Positions 7,872 through 15,824 of a stretch of 33,456 bases of DNA are shown piece by piece (positions within the stretch are counted from its first letter, which is position 1; every line of letters begins with the position of its first letter). The stretch covers positions 1 through 33,456 of the forward strand of contig NZ_JABGBW010000013.1 in the NCBI RefSeq assembly GCF_014229965.1, written 5' to 3'. The notes under the pieces are model-generated. The model did not search any database, was not told the DNA's origin, and worked only from the letters and a program-made list of their open reading frames with translations. This DNA is from Peptostreptococcus canis. GTDB lineage: Bacteria > Bacillota > Clostridia > Peptostreptococcales > Peptostreptococcaceae. The position numbers and the translations under genes are program-made.

Positions 7872-9116
7872 ATGACAAAATATAATAACTTTTACCTATG
7901 GGCAAATACAGTAGTCAATATATCCCCCATTACTATGAAATATATTAGGGAAAAATATATAAAAAATTCTTATGATTATTTAGATAATGGGTTAAAAGAT
8001 TCTGATAAAATATTGAATTCTAAAAAAAATTATATAAAAAACTATTCATATATATTAGATATGATAGAAAAAGATGAAAAAATTTCGCAAAATATAAGAA
8101 ATAGGATAAAGGAAAATAGATACAATAAGACTCAAATTGAAAATATTTTATTTGAAATGAAAAAAAGACATATTGGATTTATTACAATCGATGATGAAAA
8201 ATATCCTTATAGGTTAGCTAATATATACGATCCTCCATATATACTTTTTTACTACGGTGAAATTAGCTTACTAAATTCAAATAGACCGGTTATTGCAGTG
8301 GTTGGAGCGAGAAATTCTACTGACTATGGAAAAAATGTTACAAAATATTTTGTAAAAGGCCTATCATCAAAAGGTTTTATAATAGTCAGCGGTTTAGCGA
8401 GAGGAATAGATTCATATTCGCATAAATACTGTATAGATTGTAATTCAAATACTATAGCGGTTATGGGAACAGCGATTGATAATATATACCCTAAATCTAA
8501 TACACGTTTATTTAAAGAAATATTGGACTCTAATGGGCTAATTATATCTGAGTATAATTATGATACAAAAACATATCCGCAGAATTTTGCAATAAGAAAT
8601 AGAATAATAAGTGGTATTAGTGATGGTGTTTTAGTTACTGAAGGAAAACTTAAAAGTGGAGCATTGATTACTGTCGATTCAGCTTTACAGCAGGGAAAAA
8701 ATGTATATTCAGTACCTGGAAGTATTTTTTCTTCAATGAGTGAAGGATGTAACTATATAATTTCAGAAGGAGCAAAACCCGTTCAAAAAATTGAAGATAT
8801 TTCGGCAGATTTTGACAAAAAATCGGAATATTATGAAGAAGAAAATCATACTGATATAAATAAATTTTCTAAAAATAGTAGAAATAATACATCCAGTTGT
8901 GTTAATATAAACTTTGACAATGGATTTGATATTGATATTTCAAATGAAGAAGCATTAATTTATAACACATTGTCAGTTAGAGGTGTAATGGATATTGAGG
9001 AGATTTCTAGAATTACTAAATTTGAAATTAAAGAAGTCAACTATATAATTGGTAAATTATTACTTTCAGACTTGATAATCGAACAAGGATTCAATAGATA
9101 TGCACCTAATAAATAA
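7872..9116 (+). CDS. dprA: DNA-processing protein DprA
   Basis: A 414-aa protein that loads RecA on incoming single-stranded DNA during transformation; it is widely kept in non-competent species too. The N-terminal region (about 1-110) is a SAM-like helical domain. The Rossmann-like core has VGARNST (144-150), SGLARGID (173-180), FAIRNRIISG (239-248), TEGKLKSGALITVD (256-269) and PGS (282-284). An asparagine/serine-rich linker (about 310-350) leads to a C-terminal winged-helix DML1-like domain ending the protein. The start has AGAGAGG upstream. The gene lies 20 bases before topA, so the two are probably cotranscribed, which is a common order in Firmicutes. Confidence 0.94.
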   Translation: MTKYNNFYLWANTVVNISPITMKYIREKYIKNSYDYLDNGLKDSDKILNSKKNYIKNYSYILDMIEKDEKISQNIRNRIKENRYNKTQIENILFEMKKRHIGFITIDDEKYPYRLANIYDPPYILFYYGEISLLNSNRPVIAVVGARNSTDYGKNVTKYFVKGLSSKGFIIVSGLARGIDSYSHKYCIDCNSNTIAVMGTAIDNIYPKSNTRLFKEILDSNGLIISEYNYDTKTYPQNFAIRNRIISGISDGVLVTEGKLKSGALITVDSALQQGKNVYSVPGSIFSSMSEGCNYIISEGAKPVQKIEDISADFDKKSEYYEEENHTDINKFSKNSRNNTSSCVNINFDNGFDIDISNEEALIYNTLSVRGVMDIEEISRITKFEIKEVNYIIGKLLLSDLIIEQGFNRYAPNK

Positions 9117-9136
9117 CTAAATTGGAGGTGTAGCTT

Positions 9137-11266
9137 GTGCCAAAGGCTTTAGTAATAGTAGAGTCTCCTGCAAAAGCAAAAACAATTGAAAAATTTCTAG
9201 GTAAAAGTCACTATGTAGTGAAGGCATCTGTAGGTCATATAAGAGATCTTCCTAAGAGTAGACTTGGTGTCGATATAGATAATAATTTTGAACCCGAGTA
9301 CATAAATATTCGAGGAAAAGGTGATGTAATAAAAGATTTGAAAAAAGAAGCTAAAAAAGCAACTAAAATATATCTTGCAACTGACCCGGATAGAGAAGGA
9401 GAAGCTATATCTTGGCATCTTTCATATATTCTAGGAATAGATGTTGATTCTGCATGTAGAATAGAGTTTAACGAAATTACAAAGGATACAATAAAAAAAT
9501 CTATAAAAAAACCGAGAAAAATAAATACTGATCTTGTTGATGCACAGCAAGCGAGAAGGGTATTGGACAGATTATTAGGATACCAGATAAGCCCTGTATT
9601 GTGGCAAAAAGTCAGAAGAGGGTTAAGCGCTGGTAGAGTTCAATCAGTAACTACTAAAATTATATGTGACAGAGAAAATGAAATTAATAAATTCATACCG
9701 GAAGAATATTGGACTATTGATGTTATTTCAGAAATAGATGGCAAAGAAATAGATTTTTCGTTAAGTGGGAAGATAGAAGATATATCCTTACTAAAAAACA
9801 ACAATGTTTCTGCGAATAAATTAACTAAATTAAATTTAAAGAATAAAAATGAAGTTGATTATATATTGGAACAAATTAATGATGGCAAGTTAGAAGTATT
9901 TGACATAGATACAAAGATAAGAAGAAGAGTTGCTGTAAAACCTTTTACAACTTCTATACTTCAGCAGGAAGCCGTAAACCGTTTGGGATTTACTACGAAA
10001 AAAACTATGAAAATAGCTCAAGAGCTCTATGAAGGAGTAGATGTGGCAGATGAAGGTACAGTAGGCCTTATTTCTTATATTAGGACAGATTCACAGAGAT
10101 TGTCTGATGAAGCAAAAAATGCTGCAAAGGATTTTATTTATTCAAATTATGGCGATAATTATCATATAAAAGACAAAAGAAATCAGGTAAAATCCAGTAA
10201 AAAATCTCAGGATGCCCATGAAGCAATTAGACCTACTTCTACAAACAGAACTCCCGACTCAATAAAAGATTCCCTTTCAAGGGATCAATTTAAATTATAT
10301 AATTTGATTTGGAGAAGATTTGTAGCCAGTCAGATGTCAGATGCAATCTATGAAAATCTTTCCATATCATGCAATATAGGTGAATATGTTTTTAAAGCTA
10401 CTGGTTCAAAACAAATTTTTGATGGTTATACAAAAGTTTATAATTTTTCGGAAAGGGAAGATAAGATACTCCCTCAAATTGAAGTGGGAAATAAATTGAC
10501 AGTAGATGAAATAAAACCGGAACAACACTTCACTCAGCCACCGGCAAGATATACTGAAGCCAGTTTGGTAAAAACTTTAGAAGAATTGGGTATAGGAAGA
10601 CCATCCACATATGCTCCAACTATAGGAACGATACTTACAAGAGGATATGTAGAAAAAATAGGTTCATCTTTGAAACCGACTGAGCTAGGTTTTATTGTTA
10701 CAGAAATACTTGAAGAAAATTTCGAAATGCTTACAGATGTTGATTTTACGGCAAAACTTGAAGATTGGCTAGATAAGATTGAAGACGGCGATATGCAATG
10801 GAAAAAAGTAGTTTCAGATACATATAGACCTTTAGAGTCATCTATAAAAGAAGCAATTGAAAAGATTGAAAAAATAAATATGGATATCGAAACAGATGAG
10901 GTATGCGAGCTTTGTGGCTCTAATATGGTTATAAAACACGGAAGGTTTGGAAAATTTATGGCCTGTAAAAACTATCCGGAATGTAAAAATACTAAGCCAG
11001 TTGTGGATAAAATCGGAGTTAAATGTCCCAAATGTGGTGATGGTGATATAATAATCAGGAAAACAAAAAATGGAAGAAATTTTTATGGTTGCAGTAATTA
11101 TCCAAATTGTGATTTTATAGAATGGAAAAAACCTACCGGAGAGAATTGTACTGTTTGTGGATCTTATATGATTGAAAAAATTACTAGAAAAGAAACGACA
11201 AGTGTATGCTCAAATGGCGAATGTGAGACAAATAAGAAGAACAATAAGGCTGATGCGAAAAAATAA
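9137..11266 (+). CDS. topA: DNA topoisomerase I
   Basis: Type IA topoisomerase (709 aa) that relaxes negative supercoils. The TOPRIM domain starts with IVESPAKAK (7-15) and includes TDPDREGEA (82-90). The cleavage tyrosine is Y314 in GLISYIRTDSQRLS. The C-terminal 120 residues hold three cysteine-rich zinc-finger repeats, each beginning C-x2-C (CELCGS, CPKCGD, CTVCGS). The third is less regular and ends near the lysine-rich tail. Translation starts at GTG 9137, since TGGAGGTG (9123-9130) lies at ideal distance and the family start MPKALVIVESP coincides. A strong terminator follows. Confidence 0.97.
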   Translation: MPKALVIVESPAKAKTIEKFLGKSHYVVKASVGHIRDLPKSRLGVDIDNNFEPEYINIRGKGDVIKDLKKEAKKATKIYLATDPDREGEAISWHLSYILGIDVDSACRIEFNEITKDTIKKSIKKPRKINTDLVDAQQARRVLDRLLGYQISPVLWQKVRRGLSAGRVQSVTTKIICDRENEINKFIPEEYWTIDVISEIDGKEIDFSLSGKIEDISLLKNNNVSANKLTKLNLKNKNEVDYILEQINDGKLEVFDIDTKIRRRVAVKPFTTSILQQEAVNRLGFTTKKTMKIAQELYEGVDVADEGTVGLISYIRTDSQRLSDEAKNAAKDFIYSNYGDNYHIKDKRNQVKSSKKSQDAHEAIRPTSTNRTPDSIKDSLSRDQFKLYNLIWRRFVASQMSDAIYENLSISCNIGEYVFKATGSKQIFDGYTKVYNFSEREDKILPQIEVGNKLTVDEIKPEQHFTQPPARYTEASLVKTLEELGIGRPSTYAPTIGTILTRGYVEKIGSSLKPTELGFIVTEILEENFEMLTDVDFTAKLEDWLDKIEDGDMQWKKVVSDTYRPLESSIKEAIEKIEKINMDIETDEVCELCGSNMVIKHGRFGKFMACKNYPECKNTKPVVDKIGVKCPKCGDGDIIIRKTKNGRNFYGCSNYPNCDFIEWKKPTGENCTVCGSYMIEKITRKETTSVCSNGECETNKKNNKADAKK

Positions 11267-11287
11267 AGACATAGTGTTATTTTAGAC

Positions 11288-11312
11288 AAAAAACGGGAAA
11301 TCCCGTTTTTTT
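11288..11312 (+). terminator. Rho-independent terminator after topA
   Basis: ACGGGA and TCCCGT form a short GC-rich stem flanked by six As and at least six Ts (11288-11312). The symmetrical A and T tracts would also let it work in reverse. Confidence 0.88.
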
Positions 11313-11419
11313 AATGTGATGATATGAATTAACTTTAATATAAACTTTAATAAGTATTCTAATAATATTTGGGTTTATAATAATAAATCTAGATATTATA
11401 TACCGACTCATTAGTAGTA

Positions 11420-11481
11420 AAAATTGAGAAAATTTTAAAAATTATAAAAATAGGTTGAAATTTTTAAAAAATTATGATAAT
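11420..11481 (+). promoter_or_regulatory. codY promoter region with a candidate CodY box
   Basis: The 15-mer at 11420-11434, AAAATTGAGAAAATT, matches the CodY consensus AATTTTCWGAAAATT at 12 of 15 positions. Downstream is TTGAAA (11455-11460) with a GATAAT -10 (11476-11481) at a short 15-base spacing. Autoregulation by CodY is known in some Firmicutes. In AT-rich DNA a 12/15 match can arise by chance. Confidence 0.4.
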
Positions 11482-11575
11482 CTTTTTGTGAGAGAATAGA
11501 TAATCAATATTTATGCAATTTACATATAATAAGATTTATAAAGATAATACTAATTTTTACGAGGGGGTCAATGAA

Positions 11576-12349
11576 ATGGCTAACGAATTATTACTAAATA
11601 CAAGACGAATTAATAAAACATTACAATCAACAGCAGGAACATCAGTTTCTTTTAAACAGTTATCAAGTGTCTTAGGAGAGGTCTTGGATTCAAATGTTTA
11701 TGTAGTAAGAACTAAGGGAAAAGTACTAGGACATCATCTACAAAATCCGGAAGATAGTTCTATACTTCTTGATGAAGATGGAAGTACTGAGAAATTTCCT
11801 TCCGAATACACAGAAAATATTTTGAAAATATTTGAAACAAAAGAGAATATATATGGTGATAATATATTAAAATATTTTCCATTTGAACAGGACAGGCTCA
11901 ACAAATATACGACAGTTGTTCCTATAATGGGAAGTGGAGATAGGTTGGGAACATTAATACTTTCCAGATATAATAAACCTTATACAGATGAAGACATCGT
12001 TGTTGCCGAGTATTCAGCAACAGTTATAGGTCTTGAAATACTTAGAGCAATTAGTGAGGAAATGGAAGAAGATATGAGAAAGAAAACTGTTGTCCAGATG
12101 GCGATAGGAACGCTTTCATATTCAGAATTAGAAGCAATAGATCATATTTTCAGAGAGCTAAATGGAGATGAAGGGTTATTGGTTGCAAGTAAGATAGCAG
12201 ATAAGGTAGGAATTACTAGATCTGTGATAGTAAATGCTCTTAGAAAATTTGAAAGTGCCGGAGTTATAGAATCCAGATCATTAGGAATGAAAGGTACTCA
12301 CATAAAAATACTTAATGACAAATTATTAGACGAATTAAATATTCATTAG
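11576..12349 (+). CDS. codY: GTP- and branched-chain-amino-acid-sensing global repressor CodY
   Basis: A 257-aa regulator, close to the usual 259. The N-terminal GAF domain (about 1-155) binds isoleucine/valine and GTP in studied homologues; here it includes TTVVPIMGSGDRLGTLILSR. The C-terminal winged helix is very conserved: LLVASKIADKVGITRSVIV is followed by NALRKFESAGVIESRSLGMKG. The frame opens earlier, at 11513, but ATG 11576 gives the family N-terminus MANELLLNTRRIN and has GAGGGGG (11561-11567) eight bases upstream. CodY represses biosynthetic and stationary-phase genes when nutrients are plentiful. A candidate CodY box upstream suggests autoregulation, and a terminator follows. Confidence 0.96.
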   Translation: MANELLLNTRRINKTLQSTAGTSVSFKQLSSVLGEVLDSNVYVVRTKGKVLGHHLQNPEDSSILLDEDGSTEKFPSEYTENILKIFETKENIYGDNILKYFPFEQDRLNKYTTVVPIMGSGDRLGTLILSRYNKPYTDEDIVVAEYSATVIGLEILRAISEEMEEDMRKKTVVQMAIGTLSYSELEAIDHIFRELNGDEGLLVASKIADKVGITRSVIVNALRKFESAGVIESRSLGMKGTHIKILNDKLLDELNIH

Positions 12350-12409
12350 TTTTTTACAATAAATTGTTTGGTTTTATGTTTTTTATGTTTGCTATATATT
12401 TAGTTTTTT

Positions 12410-12435
12410 AGGACTGCTTTTGCAGTCCTTTATTT
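12410..12435 (+). terminator. Rho-independent terminator after codY
   Basis: AGGACTGC (12410-12417) pairs perfectly with GCAGTCCT (12422-12429) around a TTTT loop, followed by TTTATTT. Confidence 0.85.
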
Positions 12436-12457
12436 ACGATAAGGGGGGAAAATAATT

Positions 12458-13717
12458 ATGCCATTAGCAGAGAAATATAGACCTACTGAAATTGCAGATG
12501 TGGTCGGACAAAGACATATTATAGGTAAAGATAAATTAATAAATAATATGATAGAGCATAGTAGTTTTCCAAATATGATTTTTTATGGTCCTCCAGGAAC
12601 AGGAAAAACTACTATTGCAAAAATAATTTCAAAAAATGCCAACAAAAAGTTTTATAAAGTAAATGCCACAAATTCATCGATGGAAGATATTAGAAAAATA
12701 ATAGCTGAGATCGGGACTTTAGAGGCAAAAAATGGAATATTACTCTATATAGATGAGATACAGAGTTTTAATAAAAAACAACAGCAGTCAATATTAGAAT
12801 TTATTGAAAATGGTGAAATCACTTTAATTGCGAGTACGACAGAAAATCCATATCATTATGTCTATAAAGCGATATTAAGCAGAAGTATTGTAATTGAATT
12901 GAAATCTCTTACATTGGATGATATAGTTGAAGGGTTGTATAAGATAATTGACAGATATAATGATGATCTATTATCAAAAATCACAATTAAAGGTGAAGCT
13001 GCAAAAAAAATAGCCGGTTCTTCAAATGGAGATTTAAGATCTGCCATTAATATACTTGAGTTAGCAATTAATGAATCAAAGTTAGATGAAGATGGAAATA
13101 TTTTTGTGGATTTATCAACAATAGAAAAACTAAACTTATCTACTTCTTATAATTTTGATAGAGATGGAGATATTCATTATAATCTTCTTAGCGCTTTTCA
13201 AAAATCAATAAGAGGAAGTGATGCAGATGCTTCTGTATATTATTTAGCAAGACTTATCAAAGGAGGAGATTTGATAAGTATATGTAGAAGATTATTGGTT
13301 ATAGCAAGTGAAGACATAGGTTTAGCTTATCCTAATGCAGTTTCTATTGTGAAGGCTTGTGTAGATTCCGCAATGCAACTTGGGCTTCCGGAAGCAAGAA
13401 TACCTTTATCGCAGGCAACCATACTTTTAGCAACTTCTCCAAAGTCCAACTCTGCATATCTAGCAATAAACAGTGCTTTAAATGATATTAATTCGGGTAT
13501 TCATGATTATATACCATCTTATTTGAAAGATGCACATTATTCGGGTGCGGAAAAATTAGGAAGTGGTATAGGTTATAAATATCCGCACGATTATCCCAAT
13601 AACTATGTAAAACAGTCCTATATGCCAGATAATATTTCTAATAGAATATACTATGAGCCACAGGACAATAAATTTGAAAATAGTATTAGAGAATTTATCG
13701 ACGCAATAAAGAAGTAA
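12458..13717 (+). CDS. rarA: Replication-associated recombination protein A (RarA/MgsA), AAA+ ATPase
   Basis: A 419-aa clamp-loader-like ATPase acting at stalled replication forks. It begins with the family signature PLAEKYRPTEIADVVGQ. Walker A is GPPGTGKT (44-51), Walker B is LLYIDE (95-100), and sensor 1 is ASTTENP. The C-terminal half carries the tetramerisation region with RRLLVIASEDIGLAYP and a conserved YKYPHDYPNNYVKQ-like stretch near the end. ATG 12458 has AAGGGGGG upstream, directly after the codY terminator. It is therefore likely to have its own promoter, though none is obvious in the short gap. Confidence 0.95.
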   Translation: MPLAEKYRPTEIADVVGQRHIIGKDKLINNMIEHSSFPNMIFYGPPGTGKTTIAKIISKNANKKFYKVNATNSSMEDIRKIIAEIGTLEAKNGILLYIDEIQSFNKKQQQSILEFIENGEITLIASTTENPYHYVYKAILSRSIVIELKSLTLDDIVEGLYKIIDRYNDDLLSKITIKGEAAKKIAGSSNGDLRSAINILELAINESKLDEDGNIFVDLSTIEKLNLSTSYNFDRDGDIHYNLLSAFQKSIRGSDADASVYYLARLIKGGDLISICRRLLVIASEDIGLAYPNAVSIVKACVDSAMQLGLPEARIPLSQATILLATSPKSNSAYLAINSALNDINSGIHDYIPSYLKDAHYSGAEKLGSGIGYKYPHDYPNNYVKQSYMPDNISNRIYYEPQDNKFENSIREFIDAIKK

Positions 13718-13734
13718 ATCATAGTAAATTAATC

Positions 13735-13803
13735 TTGACAATTTTACTAGGATATTATAATATATTTTTAGGATTAATTCATAGTTAAATACTAGGAATT
13801 AGT
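13735..13803 (+). promoter_or_regulatory. Promoter and candidate operators of the IscR-like gene
   Basis: TTGACA (13735-13740) is followed by TATAAT (13756-13761) at 15 bases or TAATAT (13758-13763) at 17. Three TAGGA elements lie in and after this promoter (from 13748, 13769 and 13793). The last is inside ACTAGGAATTAGT (13791-13803), whose ACTA/TAGT arms are inverted. Rrf2-family regulators usually autoregulate through such sites, so these are likely operator candidates; the spacing is irregular. Confidence 0.55.
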
Positions 13804-13821
13804 TCAAGGAGGATGATTTTA

Positions 13822-14283
13822 ATGAAACTTTCTACTAAAGGTAAATATGGTCTAAAAGCGATGTTTGAGTTGGCAAGATGTTCTAATGAAGAACCGGTAT
13901 CTTTGAAGTATATTGCCAAACAACAATCCGTATCAGATCAATACCTTGAGCAGATTTTTTCAGCTCTTAAGAAAGCCGGGCTGGTAAAGAGTGTAAGAGG
14001 TGCTCAGGGAGGATATCTATTATCCAAGGAAGCAAGTCAGATAACAGTCGCAGATATACTTAGAGTTCTGGAAGGTGATATGGCATTTACGGAATGTCTT
14101 CTAGATAGAGACGCCTGTGAGAATTTTAATTCATGTTCCACAAGATATGTTTGGGAACAAATCAAACAGGCAATTGAAAATGTAACAATGTCAATTTCTC
14201 TACAGGATATGGTGGATGATTACAATTCAAATTTTAGTTATAGAGATGATGATATTTCCGAAATGATGAGTATAAAAAAATAA
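13822..14283 (+). CDS. iscR: Rrf2-family (IscR-like) transcriptional regulator
   Basis: A 153-aa winged-helix regulator. Its N-terminus MKLSTKGKYGLKAMFELA, the recognition helix region SVSDQYLEQIF (36-46) and the wing VRGAQGGYLL (58-67) are typical of Rrf2 proteins. Three cysteines, C92, C99 and C105, match the [2Fe-2S] cysteines of IscR (92, 98, 104) almost exactly, so an Fe-S or related sensor is likely. CymR-type members normally lack this trio. The start is ATG 13822, with AAGGAGG ending ten bases upstream; an ATG at 13813 overlaps that site. Downstream is mnmA, with no iscS or iscU between, which is unlike the common clostridial order. Confidence 0.85.
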   Translation: MKLSTKGKYGLKAMFELARCSNEEPVSLKYIAKQQSVSDQYLEQIFSALKKAGLVKSVRGAQGGYLLSKEASQITVADILRVLEGDMAFTECLLDRDACENFNSCSTRYVWEQIKQAIENVTMSISLQDMVDDYNSNFSYRDDDISEMMSIKK

Positions 14284-14296
14284 TTAGTGACTCTAC

Positions 14297-14312
14297 GTAC
14301 ATGGCCATGTAC
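14297..14312. repeat. 16-bp perfect palindrome
   Basis: GTACATGGCCATGTAC is fully self-complementary and lies 14 bases after the iscR-like stop. Its GC content is higher than its surroundings. It could be a protein-binding site or the stem of an RNA hairpin with a GGCC loop. Confidence 0.6.
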
Positions 14313-14333
14313 TTATATATTTTATCGAATTTG

Positions 14334-14359
14334 AAAAGAGAGCTTAAAGGCTCTTTTTT
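14334..14359 (+). terminator. Rho-independent terminator after the IscR-like gene
   Basis: AAAAGAGAGC (14334-14343) pairs with GCTCTTTTTT (14350-14359), with one G-T, around a six-base loop. The T run is part of the stem. Confidence 0.8.
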
Positions 14360-14427
14360 CAGTTAGAAAATAGAAATATATTATAGGAGTTTAATAAAAT
14401 AAATCTAGGAGGAAAATTTATAAAAAT

Positions 14428-15498
14428 ATGAGTGATAATAATAGATTGAAGAGAAAGGTTCTTCTAGGCATGAGTGGTGGGGTAGATAGTTCGGTTGCTG
14501 CATACCTGTTACAAAAAGAAGGTTATGAAGTCATAGGTGCTACGATGAAATTATGGAAACCCGGTGAAGATAATATAGATAATGCAATTATTGATGCGAA
14601 AAAAGTAGCTGATAAATTAGGTATAGAACATCATGTTATAGATTTTGAAAAAATATTTAAAGAAAAGGTTGTAAAAAATTTTATAGAAGAATATTTTGCT
14701 GGAAAAACACCTAACCCCTGCGTTTTTTGTAATAAACATATAAAATTTGATAGAATGTTTAGAGAAGCTGAACGATTGGGATGTGATTACGTGGCTACCG
14801 GACATTATGCAAAGGTTGAATATAATTCGATAAAAAAATTATATGAGTTAAAGAGATCAAGTTCAGACAAAAAAGATCAAACCTATATGCTTTATAATTT
14901 AAATCAGGAAAAGTTATCAAAAATACTTTTTCCAATAGGTAATTTTCAAAAAGACGAAATTAGAAAAATTGCTAAAGAAATAGGACTAGAAATACATAAT
15001 AAACCAGATAGTCAGGATATCTGTTTTATTCCTAATCAGGATTATGAAGCTTTTTTGAAAGAGTATTCCAATAAAATAATAAACAAAGGTAATTTTATAG
15101 ATGTAAATGGAAAAATAATTGGAGAGCATAAAGGTATAGTTAGCTATACAATAGGACAGAGAAAAGGACTTGGGATTACATTTGGGAAACCGACCTATGT
15201 TATCGATATAGATGGTGAAAATAATTCAATAATACTAGGTGATAATGAGGAATTGTTTAAAAAAGAACTTTACGCAAGAGATGTGAATTTTATTGATTAT
15301 CCTCTTTTGGTAAATGATACAAGAACTGTCAGTGCAAAAATAAGGTATTCTTCAAATCCTTCTAAAGCAGTGATAACTATGTTAAATGATAATAGAATAA
15401 AGGTTAATTTTGAAAAGCCTCAAAGAGCAATTACACATGGTCAAAGTGTGGTTTTTTATGATGAAGATGTCTTGGTTGGTGGTGGTATAATAGAATAA
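14428..15498 (+). CDS. mnmA: tRNA-specific 2-thiouridylase MnmA
   Basis: Thiolates U34 of Lys, Glu and Gln tRNAs (356 aa). The PP-loop ATPase motif GMSGGVDSS is at residues 14-22. The catalytic cysteine pair is C101 in CNKHIKF and C199 in DSQDICFIP, the same spacing as the E. coli pair C102/C199. ATGHYA (123-128) and the C-terminal beta-barrel region starting near YTIGQRKGLG are present. ATG 14428 gives the expected N-terminus, but AGGAGG (14407-14412) lies 15 bases upstream. That is unusually far, and no closer in-frame ATG, GTG or TTG exists, so translation may be modest. The sulfur donor is normally a cysteine desulfurase (IscS or a dedicated paralogue), and none is encoded in the window. 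Confidence 0.95.
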   Translation: MSDNNRLKRKVLLGMSGGVDSSVAAYLLQKEGYEVIGATMKLWKPGEDNIDNAIIDAKKVADKLGIEHHVIDFEKIFKEKVVKNFIEEYFAGKTPNPCVFCNKHIKFDRMFREAERLGCDYVATGHYAKVEYNSIKKLYELKRSSSDKKDQTYMLYNLNQEKLSKILFPIGNFQKDEIRKIAKEIGLEIHNKPDSQDICFIPNQDYEAFLKEYSNKIINKGNFIDVNGKIIGEHKGIVSYTIGQRKGLGITFGKPTYVIDIDGENNSIILGDNEELFKKELYARDVNFIDYPLLVNDTRTVSAKIRYSSNPSKAVITMLNDNRIKVNFEKPQRAITHGQSVVFYDEDVLVGGGIIE

Positions 15499-15521
15499 AT
15501 ATAATTATTTTAAGAAATTAA

Positions 15522-15550
15522 TTGATTAAATTTTAAATTTACGGTAATAT
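15522..15550 (+). promoter_or_regulatory. Possible promoter of the alaS T-box transcript
   Basis: TTGATT (15522-15527) and TAATAT (15545-15550) are separated by 17 bases and lie about 25 bases before the first structured part of the T-box. Each box matches consensus at four positions, so the call is tentative. Confidence 0.35.
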
Positions 15551-15574
15551 ATAGAGTATAGATAAATACTTTGA

Positions 15575-15791
15575 AAGAAAATAGTAAGAAGCTCAGGTTC
15601 ATATAGAGAGAGGTTGTTTGGTGGAAATACCTTGAATACAGTTTCTGAAGCAGTTCTGGAGTAGCTCATTGGAAATTTTTAGTATAGTGAGACGTATTGC
15701 CGCGTTAAGGTTAATGAGATATCAAGAAATTGATAATAAGGGTGGTACCGCGATAATTCGCCCCTGTATTTTAAATACAGGGGCTTTTTTT
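15575..15791 (+). promoter_or_regulatory. T-box riboswitch controlling alaS
   Basis: The diagnostic T-box sequence AGGGTGGTACCGCG is at 15739-15752. It is followed by a terminator: GCCCCTGTA and TACAGGGGC arms inside 15760-15784, then seven Ts to 15791. The distal Stem I loop GGTGGAAATACC is at 15620-15631. A GCA alanine codon in the right part of Stem I (15650-15652, within CTGAAGCAGTTC) is the best specifier candidate. By the known mechanism, uncharged tRNA-Ala pairs with the specifier and T-box and blocks the terminator. The gene downstream is alaS, which agrees. The exact 5' edge and the specifier loop were assigned by eye. Confidence 0.93.
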
Positions 15792-15824
15792 ATGTAATAA
15801 TTATTTTGTTGGAGGATAAATTTT

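Noticed and set aside
11513-11575. Earlier start for codY
   Set aside because: Residues before 11576 do not resemble CodY, and GAGGGGG at 11561-11567 points to 11576.
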